A stretch of 64,000 nt of DNA from Arcticibacterium luteifluviistationis (GTDB taxonomy: Bacteria; Bacteroidota; Bacteroidia; Cytophagales; Spirosomataceae): assembly GCF_003258705.1 (NCBI RefSeq), contig NZ_CP029480.1, positions 930,001 to 994,000 of the forward strand. Reading direction: 5' to 3'. Positions 8,597 through 17,760 of the stretch are shown here, piece by piece. The first letter of the stretch is position 1. Every line of letters begins with the position of its first letter. Position numbers and translations under genes: made by a program. Below the pieces are notes generated by a model, which searched no databases, had not been told where the DNA came from, and saw nothing but the letters and a program-made list of their open reading frames with translations.

Positions 8597-9964
8597 TTAT
8601 ACCCTAGCTGGATGAGGGTGTACATAAGGTGCTCTATATTCTCTCATGAGTAATTGAGTGGCCTCTGCATCTCCTACTACTTGCCTAGTTTCTGGGTCAT
8701 AAACCAAAGGTCTCCCTAATTCACAAGATAGGTTAGCCAAAATACAAGAAGCCGTAGAAATATGCCCTTGCTCTATATCTGCCACAGGTCGCGTATTGTT
8801 TTCTATGGCTGCTAAAAAGTCTAGCATATGAGCTCTCATGGCCGGTGCTGCATTAAGTTCAATACTGTCTTCAGTCAAGTCTTCTGGATAATTGACACGG
8901 TCATAAGTAACATCAACGTGAATAGGTTCTCCTTTTATTGGCGTGAAATCATACTTGGTTGTACTTGCTTCCAGAGTTCCTTTGTCTCCATAAATTTTGT
9001 AAGACCATGGATATTTAGGGTCAGCGGCTTTACCCCAAGTTCTGTGCTGCCAAACTATGTTAAGTTCGTCGTACTCAAAAACAGCCGACTGCGTATCTGA
9101 AATGTTTGATTTAGCTTCTTTGTCTATATAAATACCACCTTGTGAGCTAATTCGTTTTGGCCAACCTAAATCCATAGTCCACCTAACGGCATCTAACATA
9201 TGTACACACATATCTCCTACTACACCGTTTCCATATTCCATAAACGCTCTCCACCATCTTCTATGAGGTAAGCCATCATAAGGTCTTAAGGGAGCAGGTC
9301 CTGTCCACATTTCGTAATCTAAATTTGACGGAATAGGTTGTAAGTCTGGATTACTGCCATTTCTCATTCCATAATAACAGCAAATCTCCACATGGGATAT
9401 TTTACCTAAAAGGCCTTTCTCTACTATATCTTCTTTGGCTTGTTTTAAGAATGGTGTGCTACGTCTTTGTGTTCCTACCTGTACTACTTTATTGTATTTT
9501 CTGGCTGCGGCCACCATGGCTTCGCCTTCTATCACATCCACACTAATTGGTTTTTGAACAAAAACGTGTGCTCCAGATTTGATAGCATCAATACACTGCA
9601 AAGCATGCCAATGGTCAGGAGAACCTATTAACACTATATCAAACTTATTCTCTTTCAACATTTGACGGTAATCGCCATATCCTTTTGGCTTTTTACCCGT
9701 TTTTAGCCTTTTGCTTACCAAGTCTATAGCCTCGCTAAGCATTTTGGTATCTACATCACATAGTGCTACCACATCCACATTTGCCACCTGAATAAGCCTA
9801 AATAAATCTGACTTTCCATACCAGCCTGTACCTATCAGGCCTACTTTATATTGTTTTTTAGTGTCCAGCGTTTTTGCAAATCCTTTTGCCGAAAGCGAAG
9901 TTAAGGCCAGTGTAGCCGCCGAACCTTTTATGAAGTCTCTCCTATCAAAGTTATTTATTTCCAT
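8597..9964 (-). CDS. Tat-exported Gfo/Idh/MocA family oxidoreductase (copy B)
   Basis: A 455-aa paralogue of the gene at 7044-8420, with a Tat signal (DRRDFIKGSAATLALTS), the NAD(P) motif GTGWYGKSD, VQKPIS and GVVGDMCVHMLDAVRW. The two genes are in tandem, each with its own terminator, consistent with duplication followed by functional separation. The C-terminus (YVHPHPARV) is shared by both copies. Substrate unknown. Confidence 0.88.
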   Translation of the reverse strand: MEINNFDRRDFIKGSAATLALTSLSAKGFAKTLDTKKQYKVGLIGTGWYGKSDLFRLIQVANVDVVALCDVDTKMLSEAIDLVSKRLKTGKKPKGYGDYRQMLKENKFDIVLIGSPDHWHALQCIDAIKSGAHVFVQKPISVDVIEGEAMVAAARKYNKVVQVGTQRRSTPFLKQAKEDIVEKGLLGKISHVEICCYYGMRNGSNPDLQPIPSNLDYEMWTGPAPLRPYDGLPHRRWWRAFMEYGNGVVGDMCVHMLDAVRWTMDLGWPKRISSQGGIYIDKEAKSNISDTQSAVFEYDELNIVWQHRTWGKAADPKYPWSYKIYGDKGTLEASTTKYDFTPIKGEPIHVDVTYDRVNYPEDLTEDSIELNAAPAMRAHMLDFLAAIENNTRPVADIEQGHISTASCILANLSCELGRPLVYDPETRQVVGDAEATQLLMREYRAPYVHPHPARV

Positions 9965-10054
9965 TATCTATTCTTAGGGTTTATCTATTCCAATATTACA
10001 TTAAAACTCGGACTCTTAATGTCTAAAAAAGAGGAAAACTCTTTTTTAATATAG

Positions 10055-10086
10055 AAAAAGCCTCAATGTCGAAACATTGAGGCTTT
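10055..10086 (-). terminator. Terminator after the 175-aa protein gene
   Basis: A hairpin with stem AAAGCCTCAATGT/ACATTGAGGCTTT and loop TTCG (minus strand), ending in T residues, 25 nt downstream of the stop of the gene at 10111-10638. Confidence 0.85.
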
Positions 10087-10110
10087 AATTTCCTTTCAAA
10101 AAAATGCTGT

Positions 10111-10638
10111 CTAAAAGAAATATTTGAATGTTTCCATTTCTTTTGAATAACTACCTGCTAGAGATTCGCCGTTTGACAACAGCAAATCAACTTCTAACTC
10201 TATATGCGGGTAGGTTCCTTTGTAAGATACATTTCCAGATATTACTTCAACATCTGTAAGTTCTCCGTTTAAAGCCATAAGCTCTACATGAACATTTGAC
10301 TCTCCAGAAGTAAAATCAGAAGCTACTTTGTAGGTTCCATTTTCAAATCTTTTTGACACCATATGGTTCTTCAAAACCATCACTATTTGCTCACGTGAGT
10401 TAAATGTGGCGTCGTTTAAATTTACATCCGACAGATAAATATCTGTTCTAAACAAATCTGCATCTTTACCTATAAACTCTTCCAAACCTCCAAAACTTAG
10501 TTCTATTTTGGTATTGGAATAAGAAAGTTCATTCGCCTTAAGAACACCGTCTTTGTCTGATTTTAAATATGCAAAGGACGACAATCCAATGACTAAAGAC
10601 AGGCCAATTACTTGGCCGTTAAATAATTTTCTATTCAT
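10111..10638 (-). CDS. Exported protein of unknown function, 175 aa
   Basis: I do not recognise a family. An N-terminal hydrophobic segment (IGLSLVIGLSSFAY) acts as a signal peptide or membrane anchor. The rest is a small beta-rich domain whose end (HIELEVDLLLSNGESLAGSYSKEM) resembles the last strands of short Bacteroidota secreted proteins. It is monocistronic, with its own terminator. A cell-envelope role is inferred only from the signal. Confidence 0.65.
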   Translation of the reverse strand: MNRKLFNGQVIGLSLVIGLSSFAYLKSDKDGVLKANELSYSNTKIELSFGGLEEFIGKDADLFRTDIYLSDVNLNDATFNSREQIVMVLKNHMVSKRFENGTYKVASDFTSGESNVHVELMALNGELTDVEVISGNVSYKGTYPHIELEVDLLLSNGESLAGSYSKEMETFKYFF

Positions 10639-10713
10639 ATTTCACTCGTTTGATACCTGACGGATACAATCGAGCAAAAATCTAGCCATAGGCCTTAATG
10701 CCAAAGGCTTTAC

Positions 10714-11922
10714 CTAAGAAACTCGTTTAATCAAAGCCATATAGAAACCATCAAAACCTGTTTGGGCTGGGGATATTCTAGTTTCTTTTTCTAGTTCAAA
10801 GTCTGGAGAGTTAGCAAGAAAACGAGCTACTTGGTCTTCGTTTTCAGACTTTAGCATACTACATGTGGCATAAACCAGCTTACCTCCTACTTTGGTCATT
10901 TCAGAATAGTTTCTCAAAATACTCTCTTGAACCTCTTTAATTTCTTCAAGAAAATCTTCTTTCAACTTCCATTTGGCATCAGGGTTTCTTTTTAAAACAC
11001 CTAAACCAGAACAAGGCACATCCAATAAAACGCGGTCTGCCGACTTCGCCCTTTTCTTAATATTGTCGGTTTTGACTAACTCTGTTCTTATAATATTAAT
11101 CTTGTTTCTGAAAGCTCTCTTTTCTAACTCTTGCAGCTTAGGAGCCTTAATATCCATTGCTATCAAATCACCTTTGTTTTGCATCAAGGTAGCCAGATGA
11201 AGACTCTTCCCTCCCGCTCCGGCACATGCATCTATCACTTTCATACCAGGTGAAACCTCTAGGTAAGAAGATATAAGCTGGCTTCCAGCATCTTGAATCT
11301 CAAAATGTCCTTTATTATAAGGTTTTAATGCCTTCAAATTTCTCCTTTTTAGAAGCCTTAGAGCGGTAGGTACTCCTTCTACTACTTCTAACTCAACACC
11401 CTCTTTAATTAGGCTTGCTAGAAGTTCTTTTTTATTAGCCACTAAAGTGTTTACTCTCAAATAAACATTGGTAGGCTCATTAAGTGCAGCTAATTCTTTT
11501 TCCCAATCCTCTACTTCAGCTTGACCTAAGTCATCAATCCAATCTGGTATAGATTCTCTTATCTTTCTGATTTTAACAGCTTCTTCTTTCTTCGCCAAAA
11601 TCTCTTCTGCTTTTAAAGCAGCAAATTCTTCCCACTCAGGCAAGTCAAGACCACTAAGCACAAACCAAGTACCCAGCATTTCCCAGAAAAGAGCTTCCTC
11701 TTTTATAACTCTTTGGTCTGTTTCTGAACAGAATTTTAATAAACGCCACCATCTGATAACCTCATAGGTGTTTTCAGCCACGAAGCGTCTATCTCTAGCC
11801 CCCCATTTCTTGTTGTCTTTCAAAGACAGTTCCACCACTTTATCGGCCTTTTGATTTTGATTAAAAATGGCCATCAAATTTTGAATGACGCCTTCTACTA
11901 GGGGACGGTGAATTTTTTGCAT
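10714..11922 (-). CDS. RsmB/NOP family RNA (cytosine-5-)-methyltransferase
   Basis: A 402-aa protein. The SAM-binding motif is DACAGAGGKSLHLA, followed by AMDIKAPKL. The catalytic/PCP motif is LLDVPCSGLGVLKRNPDAKWK and the second Cys motif is YATCSML, as in m5C methyltransferases with two active-site cysteines. The helical N-terminal ~140 residues resemble the NusB-like domain of RsmB, here shortened. It probably methylates 16S rRNA. The next gene upstream, at 12039, is divergent and encodes an Rrf2 regulator. Confidence 0.87.
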   Translation of the reverse strand: MQKIHRPLVEGVIQNLMAIFNQNQKADKVVELSLKDNKKWGARDRRFVAENTYEVIRWWRLLKFCSETDQRVIKEEALFWEMLGTWFVLSGLDLPEWEEFAALKAEEILAKKEEAVKIRKIRESIPDWIDDLGQAEVEDWEKELAALNEPTNVYLRVNTLVANKKELLASLIKEGVELEVVEGVPTALRLLKRRNLKALKPYNKGHFEIQDAGSQLISSYLEVSPGMKVIDACAGAGGKSLHLATLMQNKGDLIAMDIKAPKLQELEKRAFRNKINIIRTELVKTDNIKKRAKSADRVLLDVPCSGLGVLKRNPDAKWKLKEDFLEEIKEVQESILRNYSEMTKVGGKLVYATCSMLKSENEDQVARFLANSPDFELEKETRISPAQTGFDGFYMALIKRVS

Positions 11923-12009
11923 ATAATAATTATGAAGCTTAAAAACACAAAGGTACGGATGCTAGCAGACAATACTGGTTAAGTAACCCTCCTTTAGCAA
12001 AAAATAGTT

Positions 12010-12017
12010 TATTTTTG
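12010..12017 (+). promoter_or_regulatory. -10 element (TAnnTTTG) of the Rrf2 gene
   Basis: TATTTTTG matches the Bacteroidota -10 consensus TAnnTTTG, 22 nt before the ATG at 12039. No good -33 TTTG is seen at the usual spacing, so assignment is moderate. Confidence 0.45.
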
Positions 12018-12038
12018 TCTAAACCCCTTAAGTAAGAT

Positions 12039-12452
12039 ATGATTTCGAAAAAGGCGAAATATGCCCTAAAAGCCCTAAAACACCTCGGAACAAAATTTGA
12101 GGCAAAAAAACCCACACTAATTGCCGAGATTGCAGAGGCCGAAAACATTCCAAGGAAGTTTTTGGAGGCTATTCTCCTAGAACTAAGGAACAATGGACTT
12201 TTACAAAGTCAAAAGGGAAAAGGTGGTGGTTACTTACTAAGGCTTCCTCCTTCTGAAATCACCTTTGCCAAAGTTTTAAGGATTATTGATGGACCAATAG
12301 CTCCGCTGCTTTGCGTTTCACTTAACTTTTACGGTCAATGCGAAGACTGTACCACAGAAGAGGAATGTAGACTTCGTCCAATTTTAGGACAAGTTAGAGA
12401 CGCCAATTTAGAAGTATACGAGAAAACTACGGTGGCTGATTTGATTAACTAA
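12039..12452 (+). CDS. Rrf2 family transcriptional regulator with a C-terminal cysteine cluster
   Basis: A 137-aa winged-helix regulator. The N-terminal HTH (YALKALKHLG, IAEAENIPRKFLEAILLELRNNGLL) and wing (KGKGGGYLL) are typical of Rrf2 proteins. Four cysteines in the effector segment (C-X8-C-X2-C-X5-C, around LLCVSLNFYGQCEDCTTEEECR) fit a bound Fe-S cluster or a redox-sensing site as in IscR/NsrR relatives. No Fe-S assembly genes are adjacent, so the target is not evident. It is monocistronic. Confidence 0.88.
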   Translation: MISKKAKYALKALKHLGTKFEAKKPTLIAEIAEAENIPRKFLEAILLELRNNGLLQSQKGKGGGYLLRLPPSEITFAKVLRIIDGPIAPLLCVSLNFYGQCEDCTTEEECRLRPILGQVRDANLEVYEKTTVADLIN

Positions 12453-12706
12453 GCTTAATTATACTAATCTCTCACTCCTTCCAAATCATTAAAACAGATA
12501 AGGCTAAATTCTTGTGACCCATGAAATTGATAAAATCAAGCATTTAAGCTATTTAGCTTTGAATTCAGGAAAATGGTCTAAGCTTGATATGAAATATAAA
12601 CCATTCAAATAATTGATTAACCGCTTGACGAATTAATATTTTTAGAACTTTGAAACCATTGATTAAAATGGTAATCTTGAATAACATTAAACCAAAAAAA
12701 TAACCA

Positions 12707-13189
12707 ATGAACCAAACTTTACGACCTACCTTCCTGACTGTTTTATGCATACTTACGTTTATTGGTAGTGGCTCTTCTATTTTCAGTTCATTTTCAAATT
12801 ATCAAAATGCAGAAATAGCCGTAGGTGTAGGTAACGAAGCTCTAGAGCAAGTGATGGATAATATTGAAGATGAATTAGACTCTGAAGAAGAGGCCAATAT
12901 TTTTGAAAAAATCATGGGCTCTGTAACCGACGGACTCACCGTTGAAAATGTTAAAAACATTGCTTTAGCTAATGGAATCTCAGCCATCCTTACACTTATA
13001 GGTGCTATTCTTATGTGGGGTTTAGATAAGAAAGGGTTTTGGCTTTACATTTTTGGAACAATAGTAGCCATACTGGCTCCAATAATGATTTATGAAGGAA
13101 TGATGGGTGCCATGGCTGGAGGTGGAGCAGCTTTCATCGGCATTCTTTTCTGTGTACTTTATGGAGTCAATGTTAAACACCTAAGATAA
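12707..13189 (+). CDS. Small integral membrane protein, 160 aa
   Basis: It has a hydrophobic N-terminal segment (FLTVLCILTFIGSGSSIF), an acidic exposed loop (IEDELDSEEEANIFEKIMG) and about three further membrane helices at the C-terminus, including a Gly/Ala/Met-rich helix. No family is recognised. The next gene, a DUF975-like membrane protein, starts 11 nt after its stop, so the two form an operon. A role in the membrane is all that can be said. Confidence 0.7.
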   Translation: MNQTLRPTFLTVLCILTFIGSGSSIFSSFSNYQNAEIAVGVGNEALEQVMDNIEDELDSEEEANIFEKIMGSVTDGLTVENVKNIALANGISAILTLIGAILMWGLDKKGFWLYIFGTIVAILAPIMIYEGMMGAMAGGGAAFIGILFCVLYGVNVKHLR

Positions 13190-13200
13190 ATAAATTATAT

Positions 13201-13779
13201 ATGAACAATTTAGACATAATAAGTAAATCCAGAGACCTTCTCTCTGGAAAATGGATTCCTGCCATTGCTGTGGTAATTATTTTTTCATTAATCTCAAGCC
13301 TTCCAAATAGAGTAAACGAGAACCTTTCGTTTATTGGGTTAATACTTGGAGGTCCTTTAAACTTAGGTTTGGCCATATTTTTCCAAAGAACGGTTCGTGG
13401 TCAACAATCTGGAATTGAAAACCTTTTTGATGGATTCAGTAATTATCTTCAATCTACCATTGCTTTCATTTTAGTCATTGTAGTGGTCTGCATAGGTTTT
13501 GTTCTTTTAATAATTCCTGGAATCATGATGGCCATGGGGCTTTCTCAAACATTCTTTATCATGGCTGATGATAATAAAATTTCGGGTATAGATGCCATGA
13601 AAAAAAGCTGGGAAATGATGGATGGTTACAAGATGAAGTACTTTCTATTATCCCTCATTCATATTGGAATGATGATTTTGGGTATGTTGGCTTTAATCGT
13701 TGGTATTTTTTATGCCCTACCTATTATCTATAACTCTATGGCTCTTTTCTACGACAAGCTCAAAATGAAAGAACTTTAA
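13201..13779 (+). CDS. DUF975-like membrane protein
   Basis: A 192-aa membrane protein matching the DUF975 pattern: GGPLNLGLAIFFQRTVRGQ, a membrane segment ending LLIIPGIMMAMGLSQTFFIMADD, then a DAMKKSWEMMDGYKMKYFLL helix and a C-terminal FYDKL. Four to five transmembrane helices are likely. The family has no settled function. It is second in a two-gene operon with the 160-aa protein and is followed by a terminator. Confidence 0.75.
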   Translation: MNNLDIISKSRDLLSGKWIPAIAVVIIFSLISSLPNRVNENLSFIGLILGGPLNLGLAIFFQRTVRGQQSGIENLFDGFSNYLQSTIAFILVIVVVCIGFVLLIIPGIMMAMGLSQTFFIMADDNKISGIDAMKKSWEMMDGYKMKYFLLSLIHIGMMILGMLALIVGIFYALPIIYNSMALFYDKLKMKEL

Positions 13780-13787
13780 ACTTAATC

Positions 13788-13820
13788 AAAAAATGCTCTC
13801 TCTTAAGAGGGCATTTTTTA
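13788..13820 (+). terminator. Terminator after the DUF975-like gene
   Basis: An AAAAAATGCTCTC/GAGGGCATTTTTT hairpin (one G-U pair) with a T-rich 3' arm, 9 nt after the stop at 13779. Confidence 0.8.
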
Positions 13821-13842
13821 TACACATACTATTTTTTGTGAA

Positions 13843-14829
13843 ATGAGTCTAGAGAAAGTCAGCATTTTGATTGCGGCAAGAAACGAGGAGGCTAACCTTC
13901 CTGCCTTGCTACGATCTATTTCTGAACTTAGCTATGACAAAAGTAAACTAGAAGTCATATTTGGAAATGACGTATCCTCAGACCGCACACCTGAAATATT
14001 AAACTCTTTTGCTTCCTTACATTCTTATGTAAAGGTGATTCACTTAGAACCTAAAAAAGACAACAAACCACTAAAAGGCAAAGCGAGAGTTTTGGAACAA
14101 TTGGCAAAAGTAGCTACGGGTCAATTCTACTTCTTTACCGACGCAGACATCACATTGCCAAAAGACTGGATTCAAGGCATTTTAAAGCACTTTAACACAA
14201 AAGTGGGTGTGGTAGTAGGTTTGACCACTTTGGGCAAAGGAAATGCCTGGTCTGCATTTCAAGGCATGGAATGGCTCTCCGCCTTACATATCATGTATGT
14301 ACTTTCTGAAAACAAGATACCTTCTACAGGCATGGGAAATAATATGGCTGTTAGTAAAGAGGCCTACTGGGCTGTGGGTGGTTATGAGACAATAGGGTTT
14401 TCTATTGTGGAAGACTTTGCATTATACCATGCTATTCTAAAAAAAGGCTATGATTTTAAGCAAGCTTTTACGCCAGAGGTGTTAGCTTATACCAAACCAC
14501 CCGAACGCTTTTTTGAACAAAGAAAAAGGTGGATGAAGGGAGGCTTTGAAAGTGGTAGCTCTTTAATATTTACCGCTATGATTCAAGTATTCCTTTTCCC
14601 TATAATTTTGTTCTTACTCTTCTTTAAAGTCCAATTAGCCTTCTATATAATACTTTCCTTATTCCTGTTTCATTTTGTTCAGATATGGTACATTGAAAAA
14701 AAACTTCATTTGGAAGGATATCTTAAATATGTTCTTCCATTTGCATTATATATGCCCGTTTCATGGTTTTTACAATTTTTGGTATTTCTTTGGCCCTCAA
14801 AAATCAAATGGAAAGGTAGAGATTACTAA
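13843..14829 (+). CDS. Family 2 glycosyltransferase, membrane-anchored
   Basis: A 328-aa GT-A fold enzyme. The N-terminal ILIAARNEEANLPALLRS is the nucleotide-sugar-binding start, FFTDADI is the metal-binding DXD, IVEDFALYH supplies the catalytic acidic residue, and QRKRWMKGG is the (Q/R)XXRW-like motif of processive GT2 enzymes. Three C-terminal transmembrane helices anchor it. It likely transfers a sugar to a lipid or polysaccharide acceptor at the inner membrane. No polysaccharide locus surrounds it; the following gene may be co-transcribed. Confidence 0.88.
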   Translation: MSLEKVSILIAARNEEANLPALLRSISELSYDKSKLEVIFGNDVSSDRTPEILNSFASLHSYVKVIHLEPKKDNKPLKGKARVLEQLAKVATGQFYFFTDADITLPKDWIQGILKHFNTKVGVVVGLTTLGKGNAWSAFQGMEWLSALHIMYVLSENKIPSTGMGNNMAVSKEAYWAVGGYETIGFSIVEDFALYHAILKKGYDFKQAFTPEVLAYTKPPERFFEQRKRWMKGGFESGSSLIFTAMIQVFLFPIILFLLFFKVQLAFYIILSLFLFHFVQIWYIEKKLHLEGYLKYVLPFALYMPVSWFLQFLVFLWPSKIKWKGRDY

Positions 14830-14850
14830 ATTGCAGTTTTTAAAGAAAAT

Positions 14851-15243
14851 ATGATTTTAGACTACCTTCCAGAGATTAATAATTTCGGCGAAAAGCTTAT
14901 TCGCCTGTACGACTTTGACAGTAAGCAGGCCATGGCGTTTGCCAAAGTATTGAAGAAAGTAGTTATTGAAGACCTTCAAGTCCTTGATTTATCAACTTTA
15001 GACTTCATTGAAAAGAAAAACTGCAACCTTATCTTAAGACTATCTTACGAAGATGAAGGCATTAGAACCAATAATGAGGAGACTTTCTATTGTGATTTGA
15101 CCTTAGATAGTTTTGTCAAAATGCTGGAATTGATACGTCCTTTTTGTACAAAAGAAACGCGTTCACACCAACACCTTTATGATATCGACACGCCCATTGA
15201 TTTTCTATTTTCTCCTCTTGGAACTTGGGATATGGAATTTTAA
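14851..15243 (+). CDS. Uncharacterised protein, 130 aa
   Basis: I do not recognise this protein. It has no signal peptide or membrane segment, is acidic, and ends in DIDTPIDFLFSPLGTWDMEF. It starts 21 nt after the glycosyltransferase stop, so co-transcription is likely. Its length and compact composition suggest a single soluble domain. Confidence 0.65.
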   Translation: MILDYLPEINNFGEKLIRLYDFDSKQAMAFAKVLKKVVIEDLQVLDLSTLDFIEKKNCNLILRLSYEDEGIRTNNEETFYCDLTLDSFVKMLELIRPFCTKETRSHQHLYDIDTPIDFLFSPLGTWDMEF

Positions 15244-15261
15244 CTAGCCGTTAAGATACTA

Positions 15262-15855
15262 TTAGCCTACTTTTAGCCAACCGGTTACGCTCATTCTGTT
15301 CTTTTGATTGATTAAAACCTCATGGTCAATCTCGTTACTCTTAAAAAAAACACATCTACCATTTAATGGAGATATATTTTGAGGACTACCTGTGTGATAA
15401 ACACATAGTTCCCCTCCATCTCCTTCTTTCCAGTCATCATTTAAGTACATAATCATTGAATAGGCTCTAGCATTATTCCCATTAAATTGGTCAAAATGAC
15501 GCTTGTAAAAGCTTCCTTTTTCATACAAAGCGTAATGAAACTCGTAAGAGGTTATTCCTGCATAACAGGTCATATTTAAATACCTTATAAAGCCATCCAT
15601 GAAATCAAAGAAACTGTTTTCATGTTCGTTATTATGACTCCGGTCTAACCAGTAAATCATATCACTTCTTATCTCGGTATTTAATTGTAGATTTTGGAGG
15701 CTGCCAATGCCTGCGGCCTTCATATGCCTTTCAGCATAGAGCGATAACAAATTATTCTTGAGATTCTCTGACAAGACCGTGCTCAAGAAATTTTCAAAAA
15801 GCCCAACTTTATTAACCATAAAGCTGTCTATTAGACCTTCGAAGGATGTTTCCAA
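15262..15855 (-). CDS. 2OG-Fe(II) oxygenase (prolyl 4-hydroxylase / SM-20-like)
   Basis: A 197-aa soluble enzyme. The iron ligands are visible as HFD in FYKRHFDQFNG and the distal His in NEIDHEVL, with an Arg a few residues later (NRMSVTGW) to bind 2-oxoglutarate. MIMYLNDDWKEGDGGELCVY is the family's core strand region. It probably hydroxylates a protein or small molecule; the substrate is unknown. It is convergent with the gene at 14851 and divergent from the FAD oxidoreductase at 15988. Confidence 0.85.
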   Translation of the reverse strand: METSFEGLIDSFMVNKVGLFENFLSTVLSENLKNNLLSLYAERHMKAAGIGSLQNLQLNTEIRSDMIYWLDRSHNNEHENSFFDFMDGFIRYLNMTCYAGITSYEFHYALYEKGSFYKRHFDQFNGNNARAYSMIMYLNDDWKEGDGGELCVYHTGSPQNISPLNGRCVFFKSNEIDHEVLINQKNRMSVTGWLKVG

Positions 15856-15987
15856 ATAATAAGATAGTGAACCCTACTCGGCATATAACCGAAAGTGGCA
15901 CAAGTTATATCTTTTTTTTTCAATAATATTTAGTTGATAAAGCAATTATTTTCTTAGCTTTTGGATTCAAAATTCAACCTTACAAAA

Positions 15988-17643
15988 ATGAAGACAAATT
16001 TCAAGACATTATTCCTTCTTACCACCGTATTTCTTATGCTCGCCTGCCAAGGTGAACAGCGTAATAGTTTAAAGGCTGACGTCATTATTTACGGCGGAAC
16101 CTCCGCAGCACTTTCAGCTGCAGTACAGGTGGTAAAAATGGGTAAAACTGCCATTATAGTCTCTCCCGACAAACACCTCGGCGGCATGACCTCCTCAGGT
16201 CTTGGATTTACAGACACAGGCAACAAACAAATTATTGGTGGATTAGCTAGAGACTTTTACCAGAGAATTTACGATTACTACCAAAAGCCAGAGACCTGGA
16301 AACATCAAAACAAGGAAGACTACGGAAATGTAGGACAAGGTACTCCCGCAATTGATGGTGCTAATAAAACTATGTGGATTTTTGAGCCTAGCGTTGCTGA
16401 AAAAGTTTTTGAAGACTACATCAAAGACTATGATCTAAAAGTATACAGAGATCAATGGCTAGATAGCGTTAGCATGGAAGACGGCAAAATAAAATCTATC
16501 ACCACCTTGGATGGTCAAACGTACGAGGGCAAAATGTTTATAGACGTTACCTATGAAGGCGATCTTATGGCGGCCGCAGGAGTAAGTTATACGGTAGGTA
16601 GAGAAGCTAACAGTCAATATAACGAAACGTGGAATGGTATTCAAGTGGGCGTACTTCATCATGGTCATCACTTTGGCGACAGAAAAATAAGCCCTTATAA
16701 AATAGCAAACGACCCTACGAGCGGCTTACTACCAAGAATTTCGGCGGATAATCCTGGTATACGAGGAGAAGCCGACAATAAACTACAAGCATACTGCTTT
16801 AGAATGTGCTTAACACAAGATGAAAATAACCGTGTTCCATTCACAAAGCCAGCCGGCTACGACTCTACTCAATATGAGTTAATACTCCGTGTTTTTGACT
16901 CTGGATGGAGAGAAACTTTTAATAAGTACGACCCTATCCCTAATTATAAAACAGATGTTAATAATCATGGGCCATTCAGCACAGATAATATTGGCATGAA
17001 TTACGACTACCCAGAAGCTTCTTACGAGAGAAGACAAGAAATCATCAAAGAACATGAAACTTATCAAAAAGGGCTGCTTTATTTCATAGCAAACGACCCA
17101 CGTGTACCGCAAGACGTACAGTCAGAAATGGCTAAATGGGGCTATGCCAAAGATGAATTTGCTGATAATGGAAACTGGCCTTATCAAATTTATGTACGCG
17201 AGGCTCGAAGAATGATAGGTGACTATGTAATGACCGAAAATGAGATTCAAGGTAAAAAGGCAGTTGAAAGGTCAATAGGTATGGGTTCTTACACCATGGA
17301 TTCGCATAATATTCAACGATACGTTACAGAAGATGGTTACGTCCAAAACGAAGGTGACATTGGTGTTCATCCAGAAAAGCCTTATCGCATTGATTTAGGC
17401 AGTATTTTACCGAAAAATGGGGAGTGTTCTAATTTACTAGTTCCAGTAGCTGTGTCAAGCTCACATATTGCTTTTGGTTCTATCAGAATGGAACCTGTCT
17501 TTATGATTTTAGGACAAAGTGCCGCTGCACTGGCAGCGTTAGCTCTAGAAAACGAGGTTGATTTAAGAGAGATTCCTTATAAAGAACTTAAAGCTGAACT
17601 TGAAAAAGAAGGTCAAATCTTAGAATATGAAGGAGAACACTAG
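15988..17643 (+). CDS. Exported FAD-dependent oxidoreductase lipoprotein
   Basis: A 551-aa lipoprotein (lipobox FLMLAC, Cys near residue 20). It has the FAD Rossmann fold DVIIYGGTSAALSAAVQVVKMG, in which the usual GxGxxG is degenerate, followed by HLGGMTSSGLGFTD, typical of the PF12831 'FAD-dependent oxidoreductase' group that includes xanthan-lyase-annotated proteins. The C-terminal PVAVSSSHIAFGSIRMEPVFMILGQSAAALAA completes the FAD domain. I chose the ATG at 15988. An upstream TTG at 15961 would add nine residues before an otherwise good signal peptide. Such enzymes are common in polysaccharide-degrading Bacteroidota; substrate unknown. Confidence 0.87.
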   Translation: MKTNFKTLFLLTTVFLMLACQGEQRNSLKADVIIYGGTSAALSAAVQVVKMGKTAIIVSPDKHLGGMTSSGLGFTDTGNKQIIGGLARDFYQRIYDYYQKPETWKHQNKEDYGNVGQGTPAIDGANKTMWIFEPSVAEKVFEDYIKDYDLKVYRDQWLDSVSMEDGKIKSITTLDGQTYEGKMFIDVTYEGDLMAAAGVSYTVGREANSQYNETWNGIQVGVLHHGHHFGDRKISPYKIANDPTSGLLPRISADNPGIRGEADNKLQAYCFRMCLTQDENNRVPFTKPAGYDSTQYELILRVFDSGWRETFNKYDPIPNYKTDVNNHGPFSTDNIGMNYDYPEASYERRQEIIKEHETYQKGLLYFIANDPRVPQDVQSEMAKWGYAKDEFADNGNWPYQIYVREARRMIGDYVMTENEIQGKKAVERSIGMGSYTMDSHNIQRYVTEDGYVQNEGDIGVHPEKPYRIDLGSILPKNGECSNLLVPVAVSSSHIAFGSIRMEPVFMILGQSAAALAALALENEVDLREIPYKELKAELEKEGQILEYEGEH

Positions 17644-17658
17644 CATTTAAAGCAGAAT

Positions 17659-17693
17659 TAATAGCCCAAGATATTCTGTATTTTGGGCTATTA
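17659..17693 (+). terminator. Likely terminator hairpin after the FAD oxidoreductase gene
   Basis: A perfect 11-bp inverted repeat, TAATAGCCCAA/TTGGGCTATTA, 16 nt after the stop. The following bases are A/T-rich but not a clean T run, so termination is likely but not certain. Confidence 0.55.
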
Positions 17694-17760
17694 GAAATAT
17701 TTATGGTATAATTGTTGGATTAGCTTACACAAGCTATCGCTAACCCTTTAAATTTATCTT

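Noticed and set aside
11939-12193. 84-codon minus-strand ORF over the Rrf2 gene
   Set aside because: Antisense to a clear Rrf2 protein. Its sequence is hydrophobic and low in complexity without motif support.
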